Origin: Brachypterus glaber
Lineage: Eukaryota; Arthropoda; Insecta; Coleoptera; Kateretidae
Assembly (NCBI GenBank): GCA_958510825.1
Contig: OY294045.1
Location: forward strand, 6,933,916 to 6,997,915
Direction of reading: 5' to 3'
DNA length: 64,000 nt
Made by a program: the position numbers and the translations under genes. The notes beneath the pieces were generated by a model. It had not been told where the DNA came from. It ran no database searches and was given only the letters and a program-made list of their open reading frames with translations. How positions within the stretch are numbered: the first letter of the stretch is position 1; each line of letters starts with the position of its first letter. This document shows, piece after piece, positions 54,385-64,000 of this stretch.

Positions 54385-56217
54385 TAGCGTGGGCCGTTCC
54401 TTTATTTTTTTTTTAATTTGAAAATCCAATAGGGGTGAAAAGATGCGTCTTGCAAAGAGAAAAAAGCCTATATTTTATTTTATTTATTTTTTCAATTTTT
54501 GTGCCCTCTACAAAGGTGTACATTTTGTAACTTTTAGGAAAAATGTTAAAAAAAAATAAAAATAAGAAAACTTAATAAGAAAAATGCAAAAACTGTTTTA
54601 TTGCAAAAACAAATAAGTTTTACAACCGAAAATAATATTTAAAAACATCATAGGCCATATTTTAAGCCACTCTATATTCTGTTTTGTGGTGTAAGTGAGG
54701 CGTTATTTCACGTGATTTAACTCTTACGCGAATAACCCCAAAAATTGCTCCGAAAAAATAAAAAAATATGTGGGCAAATAGAGAATTTTATAAGCTTTAA
54801 AATGACGACCTCCGTTTCTGTTTAAAAAAATCCCCCTTTGCCCCCTGTCGCACACAAAATATCGTCGGCTTACAAGTAAAAGGCACTAAGTCACTTTTTC
54901 AAAAATGTGATTTTAATAGCACTGTAGTTAATTTTTGATGATCTATGTATAGGTAAACCGAACTAACTTCTAGGTGGACTGCCAAGGGAGTTACCCCCTA
55001 TACAAAACGCGCCAATTTGATTTTGATTAAAATTTTATCTGGCAATAGGCACTAAGTCACTTAGTGCACTTAGTGCGTTTTACTTGTAGATTATTTCAAA
55101 TGTTTTTGCACTAAGTGACTTTCTAAAAAGAGTTAATTTATAAAAATATGATGGCTTGAATCATTTATATACAATAACTCGTTATTTATTGTACTGACAA
55201 ACGCATTCAAATTTTAACTGATAGATTATTTTAATTTTGCTCTTAAATCCTTGGTTACTACATAAATAACAAGAATATAAGAAAAAAACTAAAGTTCGTA
55301 GCAAGTTCGGAAAACAGCCCTTAGAATTGCACCGTGAAGTGTTTTATCATTAATAATGATTCATTATAATTATTGACTTTAGGAGATGCTTCTTTGCCGG
55401 CACAGCCGATGTCCTCTGAAAACTGTCTTAGTTCTGGCATAGTAAGCAGTTTCATATAATTAATACTAATTAATTTTATTAATTATGGAAACGTTCTTTA
55501 AACAATCAAAAAGTCCAAACCCTTCTTTTAAAAATCTAGTTTTTGAAAATGTATGTAAACATCTTGTTTTCTACTTTTTAGTTATACATTACGTTTAATT
55601 AATAGAAGGGTTTTAATTTTAAATAGTTATTTTTTATATCATTTTATTGACTTAGTGCTCTTTACTTGTCAGCCGACGTCGTGGGCCTACAAGTAAAAGG
55701 CACTAAGTCCATGTCTTTTTTCAAATTTAGTTGAATTAAACTACTTCAGTTTTTCTTTATTTAACTGCAAATGGGACATCATTATGTCCAAACATGTAAT
55801 TGCAATTTGCGGTAGTTTTTTTCCAAAAACAATTATTACAAAAATTAAAAAAACAACAATGAAAGTTAAATTTGTCAATATCTCAAAACCATGTTTTTGA
55901 ACTTAGTGCTCTTTACTTGTAAGCCGACGATATATACCAAAAAAATATTTGGGTTATGTTATTTATGTGTTCCAAATTTCAAGTTGATATCTTAAGCCGT
56001 TGAAAACATAATGGTGGGAGGCGGACTTTTGACACGCTGTGTATACATTACAAATGTAAAAAAATACGATATTTTCATTAATATTAAATGCTTTGTAGAG
56101 GGCTCAAGATGACCTTTAATCTGATTCTGCTTTCGCACACACATTAGGCATATTAGAAGGCATATTTTGGCGGGTATTGCGTTTTGAAATTCCAGATTTC
56201 AATTTATCGGCCCACCC
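54385..56217. mobile_element. Element Q inserted with 10 bp duplication, itself carrying element P
   Basis: The duplication TACTGATCAC lies at 54375-54384 and 56218-56227, both parts of the host element's right end. Short inverted ends GTGGGCCG / CGGCCCAC are present. The 10 bp length is unusual for the superfamilies seen nearby (9-10 bp suggests a MULE-like type). No coding capacity was detected. Confidence 0.7.
54862..55930. mobile_element. TA-flanked family P element copy 2
   Basis: Same ends and internal back-to-back end pair (55643-55710) as 9713-11354, without the family C insertion. It is therefore the empty-site reference for that insertion. Flanked by TA (54860-54861, 55931-55932). 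Confidence 0.82.
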
Positions 56218-56233
56218 TACTGATCACCCTGTA

Positions 56234-56665
56234 TGTTCGTTGAACAATGTTAGCTCATTTATGTAGACAATTATGCCCTATACTGATTATAACAAACTGC
56301 ATAATAATGCATCAATTTCGTTTTTTGTAAAAGCTTTCATAAGAGCAATTTTCTTTAATTCCAACTTAAAAAATTTAATGTAGGACATAATGATCTAAGA
56401 CAATTTTATTAATGAGCTTAATTTCTAAGAAATAGCTTGTTATAAATTGACTTATTTGTCAGAAATAATGTTATAACAATAAATGTTGAATTTTGATGAA
56501 GGCTTTTATTTTTTACCTTCAGTATTATTTACATATATGTAAGTATTTTGAACTTAATAATTATATATTTGATTTAAGAGTGATATTTTGCCAAAAAGAA
56601 TTTATATTACGGTTATATAAAATAAATAATTGCTTCTATAGTGATAACTTTTAAATTTATCTTAG
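56234..56665. other. AT-rich spacer, no gene seen
   Basis: Nothing recognised. It ends in a pyrimidine-rich TTTTAAATTTATCTTAG resembling a 3' splice site. Confidence 0.35.
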
Positions 56666-56668
56666 ATA

Positions 56669-56830
56669 ATGAGCGACCACGAAAATAATAGAAAAAAAGT
56701 TTGTGCTGCCTGCGGAGTGAAAATTTCATTTAAAAAATGTAAAGAAGTCCATTTTAGGATAACTAAAAAATTTATTTATTTATTTATTTTATTTTGTTTA
56801 GACATAATATGCTATATGCTTAAGCTTTAA
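56669..56830 (+). CDS. Short exon-like ORF with CxxC motif, uncertain
   Basis: A 53-codon frame starts ATGAGCGACC directly after a good acceptor (TTTATCTTAG, 56665). It encodes an N-terminus with KKVCAACG, then KKCKEVHF, a possible zinc-binding start, and then runs into AT-rich hydrophobic codons and TAA. The first 32 codons look protein-like. The rest is probably read-through into non-coding DNA, although no clear donor is visible. A second weak exon-like stretch follows at 56926-56991 (acceptor TTTTTTATACAG, KKKRVYC, donor-like GAG/GTAAAT). It may be a relic of a transposon-encoded or host zinc-finger gene. Confidence 0.25.
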   Translation: MSDHENNRKKVCAACGVKISFKKCKEVHFRITKKFIYLFILFCLDIICYMLKL

Positions 56831-58255
56831 TTATCATGTATTAGAAAAAAAAACAAGCAGCCGTTTTTAAATTCATAAGCATATAAATCTAATCCCTTTA
56901 ATTTTTACTTATTTTTTATACAGAAAATGAAAGAAGGTAGTTCAGAATTTGATAAAAAAAAACGTGTATATTGTAAAAAACTTTTGATATGAGGTAAATT
57001 GTTGATGAGTTTTTAATTTAATTTAAAAACCATCGTTCAATACTTCACACTGAAGTCTATAATAATAAATGTTTTTGTCTGGGCAAAATATAGAAAATAA
57101 CTTTAGGAACGTCTATGTACACATCTGACAATTACTTTTCAAAGTGAAAGATATATTATGAACACTATGTAACAAAATAATTAATTTTTTAATTTAAACA
57201 CGTTTATAATAAAATTTTAAAAGTTTTCACAAAAATGCTAGACGAGATGTTCCTTTATAATAATACAGAACGAGAATCGGACAATAATTTAGGCTAAGAA
57301 AGTTATTTTATTGTCTTATAGCAAAATGTCTAGGCTACATTAAAACATGCGAAAAAATAATTTTTGTGATTTTTATACGCTTTTCTCTCAAAAACCGAAA
57401 AAGATAGAGAGTAACTTAAAACATATTCGGAATCAGCACGAGAATTACTACCAAAATCATGCAACATAATGTACACTTTAAGTTTGTATTGACCATGAAC
57501 TCTGATGGTTATTTAACATTATTTTCCAAAAACAAGTTTTTGGGATTTGGCTGTCGGTGATTCTATAACAAGTGAACCTTCTACTACCATGTTCCATGGT
57601 CAAATTTTTTTGCCACGTTAGTTCAACCTATTGATCATTCAAGAGTACCGTGACAGATTAATCAGTTAACATATATTTTGAGGTTATGTTATAGAAAATG
57701 TTTTTATTTTGTATGAAATGATTATAATAACTGTATCTGGTCAAAAAGAACAGTTAGTTCAAGACCAAAAGTGACCTTAAGGTCATATTTCTTTATAAAT
57801 ATTACAGTAAAGGTAAAGCATCTTTTTTTAAAAAGCTTAAAAATAGTAAGTTTTAGTTAGCGGGCGAAAAAACTTATTGGCCCTAGGGCCACAAAGTTCA
57901 ACTTTTCTTCTTCTTCTTCTTCTTCTTCTTCTTCTTCTTCTTCTTCTTTTTTAGAATCAATCGAATAAAAATATATTTTTAAATTAACGTTTATTTAAGT
58001 AATTAACATTGCTTTTGGAAACTAAACGACAGCAAAAGTTAAAAGCATTTGTGATAAATATTAACACAAGTGTACAAATAAAAAAAAATGGTGTCTACAA
58101 TGTGAAATATTGCTGCTAGTCAAGTACATATTTGTTTTGTTAAAATTAAACATGATCAGGTGGCAATCATTTTTTAGTATAATTCAACAAGTCGTAACGA
58201 TTTGTAATGCCTCGCACTCCATAGTATACTCGTCATAGATAAATTTATTGTTATA
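56831..58255. other. AT-rich spacer with (CTT)n microsatellite
   Basis: 57905-57947 is a (CTT)14-like run. Nothing else is recognised besides the possible second exon noted at 56926-56991. Confidence 0.5.
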
Positions 58256-58432
58256 CACAGAAAAAAAGAATTCCTTGAACCAAGGACACGTGTCTCGATA
58301 TGTACAAAGCCATATTCTCATGTTTCAAGGCTAGCATTTCTTTGAACCAGTCAATGGCCTTGCTTGAAGGGCGCGGATCTTCATTCAAAAATCCGTGTCT
58401 TCATTCAAGGACTTTGGTTCAAAGGAATACTA
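58256..58432. mobile_element. Possible short TIR element
   Basis: ATTCCTTGAACCAAGGAC near the left faces AAGGACTTTGGTTCAAAGGAAT at the right, with further TTCAAGG/CCTTGAA motifs between. No duplication found. Confidence 0.45.
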
Positions 58433-58737
58433 CTAGCCCGTAAACAAGAGAAAATTATAATAACATTTTTTATGTAATTTTATTTTACCTTTTAGGTGAT
58501 TTTCAAATATTTCTTCTATTTTTAATAATAAAGAAGTTATGTCCATAATTTACTTTTTGGGGGAGAGGGGGCCTTGAAAAAATTAAGTCGGTCGGACTTT
58601 TCCTTCAGTTTTTTTCGTTTTCTTTTTAAGTTTGACCCTTTGGGTTATTAATAATAACTTTTTTTATTTTACGACTCTTATAAGCTCATAATCACACGCA
58701 TTTTGCGTGTTCTTATAGGCCCATAAGAGGTCTGTAC

Positions 58738-58969
58738 TTTTTGTTCTTTTGGGTTGGCAACAGACCTGGCCTATCGCTTGACGTTTTCCGTACAAATTTC
58801 AATGTCGATTTAAAGTTTAATTTTTTAGGTTATTTTTTACCGTGTTAAAATTATGGACTGGTTAATTGCAGTGAAAAAAGAAGAGATGACTGTAAAATAT
58901 ATCAAAATATCATTTGTTCTTAGAATTTTAAACATAGTGTAAACTGTAATGCCAACCCGAAACAAAAAT
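58738..58969. mobile_element. Possible short TIR element
   Basis: TTTTTGTTCTTTTGGGTTGG mirrors CCAACCCGAAACAAAAAT. 232 bp. Preceded by the small hairpin CACACGCATTTTGCGTG. Confidence 0.5.
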
Positions 58970-59044
58970 CCCTAAATCAGTAATTAATTTAAATGTAAGT
59001 TTTTTAAATTTTAGAGCAAAATAGAAAAAATTGTATAAAGCACT

Positions 59045-59148
59045 CGTTTCATAACACGTTTTTAGAGCACTAGTACTTTAGATAACTCGCCGCAAGCGGC
59101 TCGTTTTCTAAACTCGTACTCGTGCGCTAAAAACGTATGTTATGAAGC
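59045..59148. repeat. Palindrome with GC-rich loop
   Basis: The arms run CATAACACGTTTTTAG..GCAC and GTGCGCTAAAAACGTATGTTATG, with inner AAAACGAGCC pairing and loop CGCCGCAAGCGG. Confidence 0.72.
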
Positions 59149-59725
59149 TAGTACTTTAATATATTATTTTATTTTTGGGGGAATTATTTTCAAAAATAAT
59201 AGAACTTACTTTTTCCTGAAAATTTCGAGTAGATCGGATAATTGTAATTCGTTCTTGAGTTAACGTTCACACAAAAAACGTGAAATCGGATGGACGGACG
59301 GATAGACCGATATTTTTGCTTATTTTTTATATCCAAGATTTTTTGTTTAGGGCGTTTTTTGACGGTTTTATACCCTTCTAGCTAAAATGCGCTGTATTTA
59401 ATAATATACTACAGGGATTCGTCTTGAAGAAGATTTTACAAGCAGTAACATGTTGTTGTAACAAAATGTTAATCTTGTTATGACAACTTGAAGTTGATCC
59501 TACTAATTTTTCAAAAATAAATATCTAAATCTGCTTAAAAAAAATACATGGATAAAAATTTTTTTTTATATAGTTTAGACATATGTTTATGTAGTAATAT
59601 ATTTAAACATAATTAATTTAAATCCAGACTCTCTAAATGCTTAAACTTTTGGAAAATGTGTAATCTTAAAATAAAAAAAAATAAAATTCAAGGGCAATTA
59701 CAGTTTACGCCACTGATATTTTTCT

Positions 59726-60349
59726 CATGGGCGGATCCAGGAAATGGTCCTGGGGGGTTCTAAAATCCAAAAAATAAAATTTTATATTCTTGAATTAAGA
59801 GAAAAACGTAAGAAAGCCCTAGCGCCGCAGGCGAAGTTTTTACAAATTCGATGGTCTATTTTAAATTTAAACCAGTCTTTTAATTTAGAATTAATTAAAT
59901 ATAAAATTTACAAAAATACAAGAAACTCTAGCGCCGCAGGCGATAATTTTTACGAATTTTACGCTTGAGTTCTACAATCTTAAAAAAAAAAAAAACTTAA
60001 AAAGCCCTAGTGGCGCAGTTATTTTTTTACAAACTTAAATTTTAAAACAGGTTTACAATTCCAAATCTCACAAACCAAATGTAAGAAACCTCTAGGGCTG
60101 CAGGCCAAAATTTTTACGAATTTAAAGGTCTATGGTCCACTTGAACACGCAATATATGTATACCTTAAAAAAGCTCGTTTTGGGGCCCCTTACTGCTTCT
60201 TCTGGGTAGGAGGCTTCAACCTCCACTTATTTACGACTATATCATTGAAATACGCATTTAGAAAAAAATATTTTCCTACCTAGTTTTGCAATTATTTTAT
60301 CCTGGGGGGTAATTACCCCCCTTACCACCCCCCTGTGGACCCGCCCCTG
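59726..60349. mobile_element. hAT-like non-autonomous element with four internal repeats
   Basis: Ends CATGGGCGGATCCAGG and CCGCCCCTG form an imperfect inverted repeat of the same type as the small MITE at 18994-19113. Internally, four 80-120 bp units contain CCTAGCGCCGCAGGCG or variants followed by TTTTTACAAATT. That phrase also occurs in the element at 4407-4800. The 8 bp flanks do not match, so the duplication is lost or the end misplaced. Confidence 0.6.
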
Positions 60350-61014
60350 GATTAACTCTTAGCTATTCATATATGGAATTTTAGTGGTTACAGAAGTTAA
60401 CGGCGAAAACTTTTTGCCAAAAAGCTGTCTACTATATCGCCAATACACTAACCACACAGTTCCTTTTTTATTGCTTCGTGATGTATATAACAGTTAAAAT
60501 TTGGCAAAATTATTCATTGAAATATGTAAAACAATTTCTTTGCGGATATAAAAATAGTCAAGATATGCACTTTATGTATTTATACTCTTCACAGCACCAT
60601 GTTTCAGAAGAGTATTATACGATGGTTTTCAAATTTCAAAATCATCAAAAATTGCTTTAGATACACCCCAGGAAACCAAAGAAGTCTTTTTGACGTCACG
60701 GTAAAACCAAAAATTTGTATGCCCAGGTAGCCAATGCGCTAACACTTCATCTAAATCATTGTCACGTGTTTAATATCGAATTATAACAAACTTTCGTTAT
60801 TGTTTATCTGGAGACATCCATAAAGTATGTCACGTCTGTGGGGGAGTCCCCGGTCCTAGGGGTGGTGACACTGTGTGACAGGAGGAGAGGGTTCTAGAGC
60901 AATGTGATGTCACAAAAAGTGGTAATATATATTTTTATTCTCATCTCATCCTTGATATATATTTAAATTAATTTTATGTACTTCTTTGAGCTAAGATTTA
61001 TTGAAGAAATGTTT
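60350..61014. other. Spacer without recognisable gene
   Basis: Includes a small hairpin ATACTCTTC...GAAGAGTAT near 60580-60616 and a fragment GTCACGTCTGTGGGGGAG. The 60-codon frame at 60478-60660 has no motif. Confidence 0.35.
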
Positions 61015-61745
61015 TTAAAATAATTTTTTTCTACGACTGCTTTAGAATGTAAGCAAATACACGCACTTTTCAAACACAGAATGAATCCATTCTAGCTCTA
61101 GATACGGTATGAATATTCCATATCAAGTGTTAGAATGAGCACATGTAGTGCCCTCTCTTGTTTATAAAAGTAAAGAAAACTATAGCAAAATTAGCAAAAT
61201 TTTATATATTTTACCACGAAATATTGAATAATTTAATGCAATTTAAAGTTTTGCGTTAAAATTACATAAAGTTTATTAGTTTTTCTTAATATTTGACCAG
61301 TTTTTTATCAATTTAGTTCAAAAAATTAAAACTGCTTCATCTATTGTGTATTATTATTAATTATTTAAACCTGATATCAGTCACAACAATCTGACATAAC
61401 CCTCAATTTTTGCATTATAATTTGTAAATATGTGCTAAAATTAAGTAAAAATCTTTTTTAAGTACTGATTTGATAAAATTATTAAATAACATTAATTGCT
61501 TTATTTAAAAATATGTGTTTTGTTGCATTTACAATGTTGATTCACAAAAAACATTGTCTTTAACCTTCCGCAGTTTAAAGCCATACAATGTTTCATATTT
61601 GCAGTCGAAGAAAAAGTATAGTCTACAACACGTATGGAATAGTCATTCCGCGCTCGCGGGACCGTCATACTCGCCTGCCGGCTCGTATGACAAACTTTCC
61701 GCTCGCGCGGAATATTGTATATTCCATACTAGTTATAGAATATAC
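61015..61745 (+). repeat. Dispersed ~700 bp repeat, inverted partner of 5556-6252
   Basis: Reverse complement of the left copy, including the GCGCTCGCGGG / GCTCGCGCGG cluster at about 61645-61715. Small indels separate the copies. Confidence 0.75.
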
Positions 61746-62339
61746 TATTCTTTTCAGGAATAAAATGCTTTCCCAAAATTTTGAAAATTTTCAAAATGAG
61801 AAATCCAAATAAAGCGCACGAGAAAATGCATGAAAACTATACACTTTTAAGAATACGATGGTATGCGAAGCATTACATATCTTCAAGGCTTGTTTTATGT
61901 TTTATATATTCATAGTGTTTTGAATTATGGGCTTACGAATATAAAGTATTTCAAAGCTAACGTTCAAGTACGGGAGTAAAAGTCGTTTCTTACCTTTGTA
62001 TAAAACGCTTTTCTTTTGTTTTAAGGCTTTAATAACAATTTTGTGTTTTTAATAATAGGAAAATAACACAACACACAACACAGACAATATACACAAACAA
62101 ATTCTATTGCATGTAGAAAAATAAAATTCTTTTATTTAGCACGCTAACAATGCTAAGTAATCATTATCAACTTTTTCATATTTATTCCTAAACATTTTCT
62201 AAATGCATATATGCATACAGAGCGGTACAAAAGTTACCCCCCCCCCCTTAGCTTGCTATATGGTATTTCTGTATAAAAAATCTTAAAGAGCAGAAAATCC
62301 TAAATAAAAAAATATAAAATATCATGAAGCCTAAAGTTA
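61746..62339. other. AT-rich spacer, no gene seen
   Basis: A short C-run at about 62238-62248. Nothing else recognised. Confidence 0.35.
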
Positions 62340-62426
62340 ACCAAATTAACGAAAATGTTACGGCGCTTTACATGGGGGGGGGTCAAAAATGGCCAAATTT
62401 TGCGTTACGTAATACTTGAACGCTCC
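62340..62426. mobile_element. Family H MITE, partial copy
   Basis: Only the right half is kept, from GTTACGGCGC through a G-run and TTGCGTTACGTAATACTTGA to ACGCTCCC. Confidence 0.65.
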
Positions 62427-62756
62427 CTTGTATCTTTTTCTCTACTATAACAAAAGTATAAGCTTATTTTCAGATACACGTTTAAATATAGGTAGATATA
62501 TTTTACAAAATAAACAAAATAAAACATGTCAAATATATATTTTATTTAGTTTAAAAATGTAAACCTACTCGACAATTTGTATATTTACTTGTCAACATAA
62601 AGTTTTATTCATTTGAAAGTCAACAGGTTGTTAAACATAAATATTTACAAAATAACTTGACTCATTATCACAATAAACGACAAATTTGTATACTTCCAAG
62701 GGCAACTTAAAGGCAAGCGATTTTAGTAATTATATAGCAAGGTAGAGGACACTTTT

Positions 62757-62820
62757 TATAGCCGAGCGTGTTATATCCCGAGATGCGTAGCAACGAGGGA
62801 TATAAGAGTGCGAGGCTATA
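62757..62820. repeat. Palindrome with GC-rich loop
   Basis: TATAGCC and GTTATATCCC pair with GGGATATAAG and GGCTATA around the loop GAGATGCGTAGCAACGA. Confidence 0.72.
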
Positions 62821-63365
62821 ATAACCTTTTATCGTAGTTTATACATTTTTTTTACTAGTTGCACATTTATTTTTATTATTTAAACATTTTTTTATCAATA
62901 ATAAGGTAAAATGTTTGCTGGATTGTTGGAACAGTGAAAAAATAAATAGCGTTTAAAATCGCCATTTTTGAAAACAAATGAATACAATAATTTATTCAAT
63001 AAAAGCTGACAGTAACTACTAGTAACTTTTTTATATTTTTAAAATGTGTGAAAACATATGGGTAAATACTTAATAAATATTCTATTATTATCCCATGAAT
63101 CAAAAAAACAAAAGTTTTGGGTTAATTTTGACACTTTTTATTCGTCACTTCTCAGTAAACTTTACGTTTCATCATATAATATATAATATTATTATGACTT
63201 TCTCAAAAGCTAAAATACAACGGGATAATTTATTACTTAAGTTATATAGAAAATACAAAAAAAATTGATTAAAAAATTAGTGAACCTAACCTCAAAAACT
63301 TACTTACTTATTTTCCGAACATACCATGGAACTTATTAGACAATTAAAATTAAAAACAATTATAT
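62821..63365. other. AT-rich spacer, no gene seen
   Basis: No features recognised. Confidence 0.35.
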
Positions 63366-63433
63366 GTCTATATAAAACATTTTACTATTCCTTAAAACGA
63401 CTTTTGTTTGATTAACGCAGTCGTCCCTCCGAA

Positions 63434-63476
63434 GTGACTGATCGATTTCGTGCTTTTTAGCACTCTTCAGAGCCAC
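63434..63476 (-). ncRNA. Hammerhead-like ribozyme, left arm copy
   Basis: Reverse complement of the motif at 63917-63959 and identical in the core and helices: stem I GUGGCU/AGUCAC, CUGAAGA, stem II GUGC/GCAC, GAAA, AUCGAU and the AUC triplet. Confidence 0.6.
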
Positions 63477-63916
63477 ATATCGGTAGTAGGGACAACTACG
63501 AAAATCAAATCCTTTCCATATATCTCAGATTAATCAATGCCACGGTGGACATTGAGGCCAATTGAATCCTAAACGCTAGGAGGTCACCTTTTACAGTGGT
63601 ATCTGAATTAATAAACTAAATTAAATTGTTTGATATTTACAAATTTAAAAAATCTATATAAAACATTTTACTATTCCTTAAAACGACTTTTGTTTGATTA
63701 ACGCAGTCGTCCCTCCGCCCCCTATCGACAGCGTGCAATAGGTTCTTGAAACCAATAACTGCTTCCTTTTTTGGACTGTCGATAGGTTTATCCAGTCTCT
63801 GCTTTTAGCAGTAGATGTCGCTAGCTGTTTTTGCTTTTCCTTACAACAATTTTTAAACTCTATATAGAGATATATGGAAAGGATTTGATTTTCGTAGTTG
63901 TCCCTACTACCGATAT

Positions 63917-63959
63917 GTGGCTCTGAAGAGTGCTAAAAAGCACGAAATCGATCAGTCAC
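63917..63959 (+). ncRNA. Hammerhead-like ribozyme, right arm copy (best match)
   Basis: All consensus elements are in place. Stem I pairs GUGGCU (63917-63922) with AGUCAC (63954-63959), 6 bp with one G-U. Core CUGAAGA (63923-63929). Stem II GUGC (63930-63933) pairs with GCAC (63940-63943), loop UAAAAA, with the canonical G10.1-C11.1 pair. Then GAAA (63944-63947) and the NUH triplet AUC (63951-63953). Cleavage would fall after 63953. Stem III is the self-complementary AUCGAU (63947-63952) with no loop, so the active form would be a dimer of two motifs, as known for minimal type I hammerheads of Penelope-like elements. Confidence 0.65.
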
Positions 63960-64000
63960 TTCGAAGGTACGACTGCGTTAATCAAACAAAAGTCGTTTTA

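Larger units (their letters stand above)
53729..56231 (+). mobile_element. CAGGGTG-family element, complete, split by insertion Q
   Basis: Ends CAGGGTGATCAATAACTGG and CAGTTACTGATCACCCTG (the latter split by the insertion), flanked by TA (53727-53728, 56232-56233). Without the insert the element is about 670 bp and gives the best consensus for this family. It has no transposase. Confidence 0.82.
63366..64000. repeat. Hammerhead-bearing repeat with inverted arms, cut by window end
   Basis: A 65 bp segment (63367-63431, TCTATATAAAACATT... to CCCTCCG) is repeated directly 286 bp later (63653-63717). In addition, 63393-63526 is the near-perfect reverse complement of 63867-64000. The arms each hold a hammerhead-like motif. 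Between them lies an inverted pair CCTATCGACAG / CTGTCGATAGG (63720-63787). A direct repeat with partial inversion and a unit of about 290 bp resembles Penelope-like or retrozyme insertions. The right boundary lies outside the window. Confidence 0.7.

Overview
The window looks like non-coding, transposon-packed DNA from a large AT-rich insect (at least arthropod) nuclear genome. The reasons are a Jockey-type LINE with both ORFs open, a tRNA-derived SINE with an (AAAC)n tail, many short non-autonomous DNA transposons with recognisable target-site duplications (8 bp hAT-like, TA mariner-like, TTAA piggyBac-like, TTA/TTT Harbinger-like), microsatellites, and no prokaryotic gene organisation. I found no convincing host protein-coding gene. 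The species cannot be named from the sequence.

Layout. 0-4.8 kb: MITEs plus a 2.1 kb tandem array of a 352/354 bp unit that ends in an inverted copy and is flanked by a 12 bp duplication. 4.8-12 kb: dispersed repeats, a degenerate minisatellite, and a 1.6 kb TA-flanked element with another element nested in it. 12-21 kb: a 670 bp tandem duplication carrying a MITE, four copies of that MITE, and nested elements of a CAGGGTG-ended family. 23.5-28.3 kb: a full-length Jockey-like LINE with ORF1 (gag-like) and ORF2 (endonuclease plus reverse transcriptase), both uninterrupted. 28-34.5 kb: a truncated SINE, MITEs, a 5'-truncated LINE fragment, a perfect 101 bp-arm palindrome flanked by a 16 bp duplication, and an ATTGG-rich element. 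34.5-49.5 kb: further repeats, a stretch of lower repeat density (39.2-41.7 kb) with a textbook-looking intron, and a tRNA-derived SINE. 49.9-51.2 kb: a large compound inverted repeat. 53.7-56.2 kb: a three-level nest of insertions. 56.6-57.0 kb: two weak exon-like ORFs. 59.7-64 kb: a hAT-like element with internal repeats, the inverted partner of the 5.6 kb repeat, and a final inverted structure.

Most interesting signal: three unrelated repeat families (1.97-4.0 kb, 33.06-33.26 kb, 63.4-64.0 kb) each carry a hammerhead-ribozyme-like core: CUGAAGA, stem II, GAAA, then a short palindromic stem III ending in a GUC or AUC cleavage triplet. Two of them sit in units flanked by 12-16 bp direct repeats, and the first is a head-to-tail array of about 350 bp units with an inverted end. 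This is the architecture known for metazoan retrozymes and for terminal repeats of Penelope-like elements. The copies at 63.4-64.0 kb fit the hammerhead consensus best.

Functionally, the only proteins likely to be made here are the two LINE products, which would form the RNP that copies the LINE by target-primed reverse transcription. Everything else appears to be non-autonomous and mobilised in trans by enzymes encoded elsewhere.
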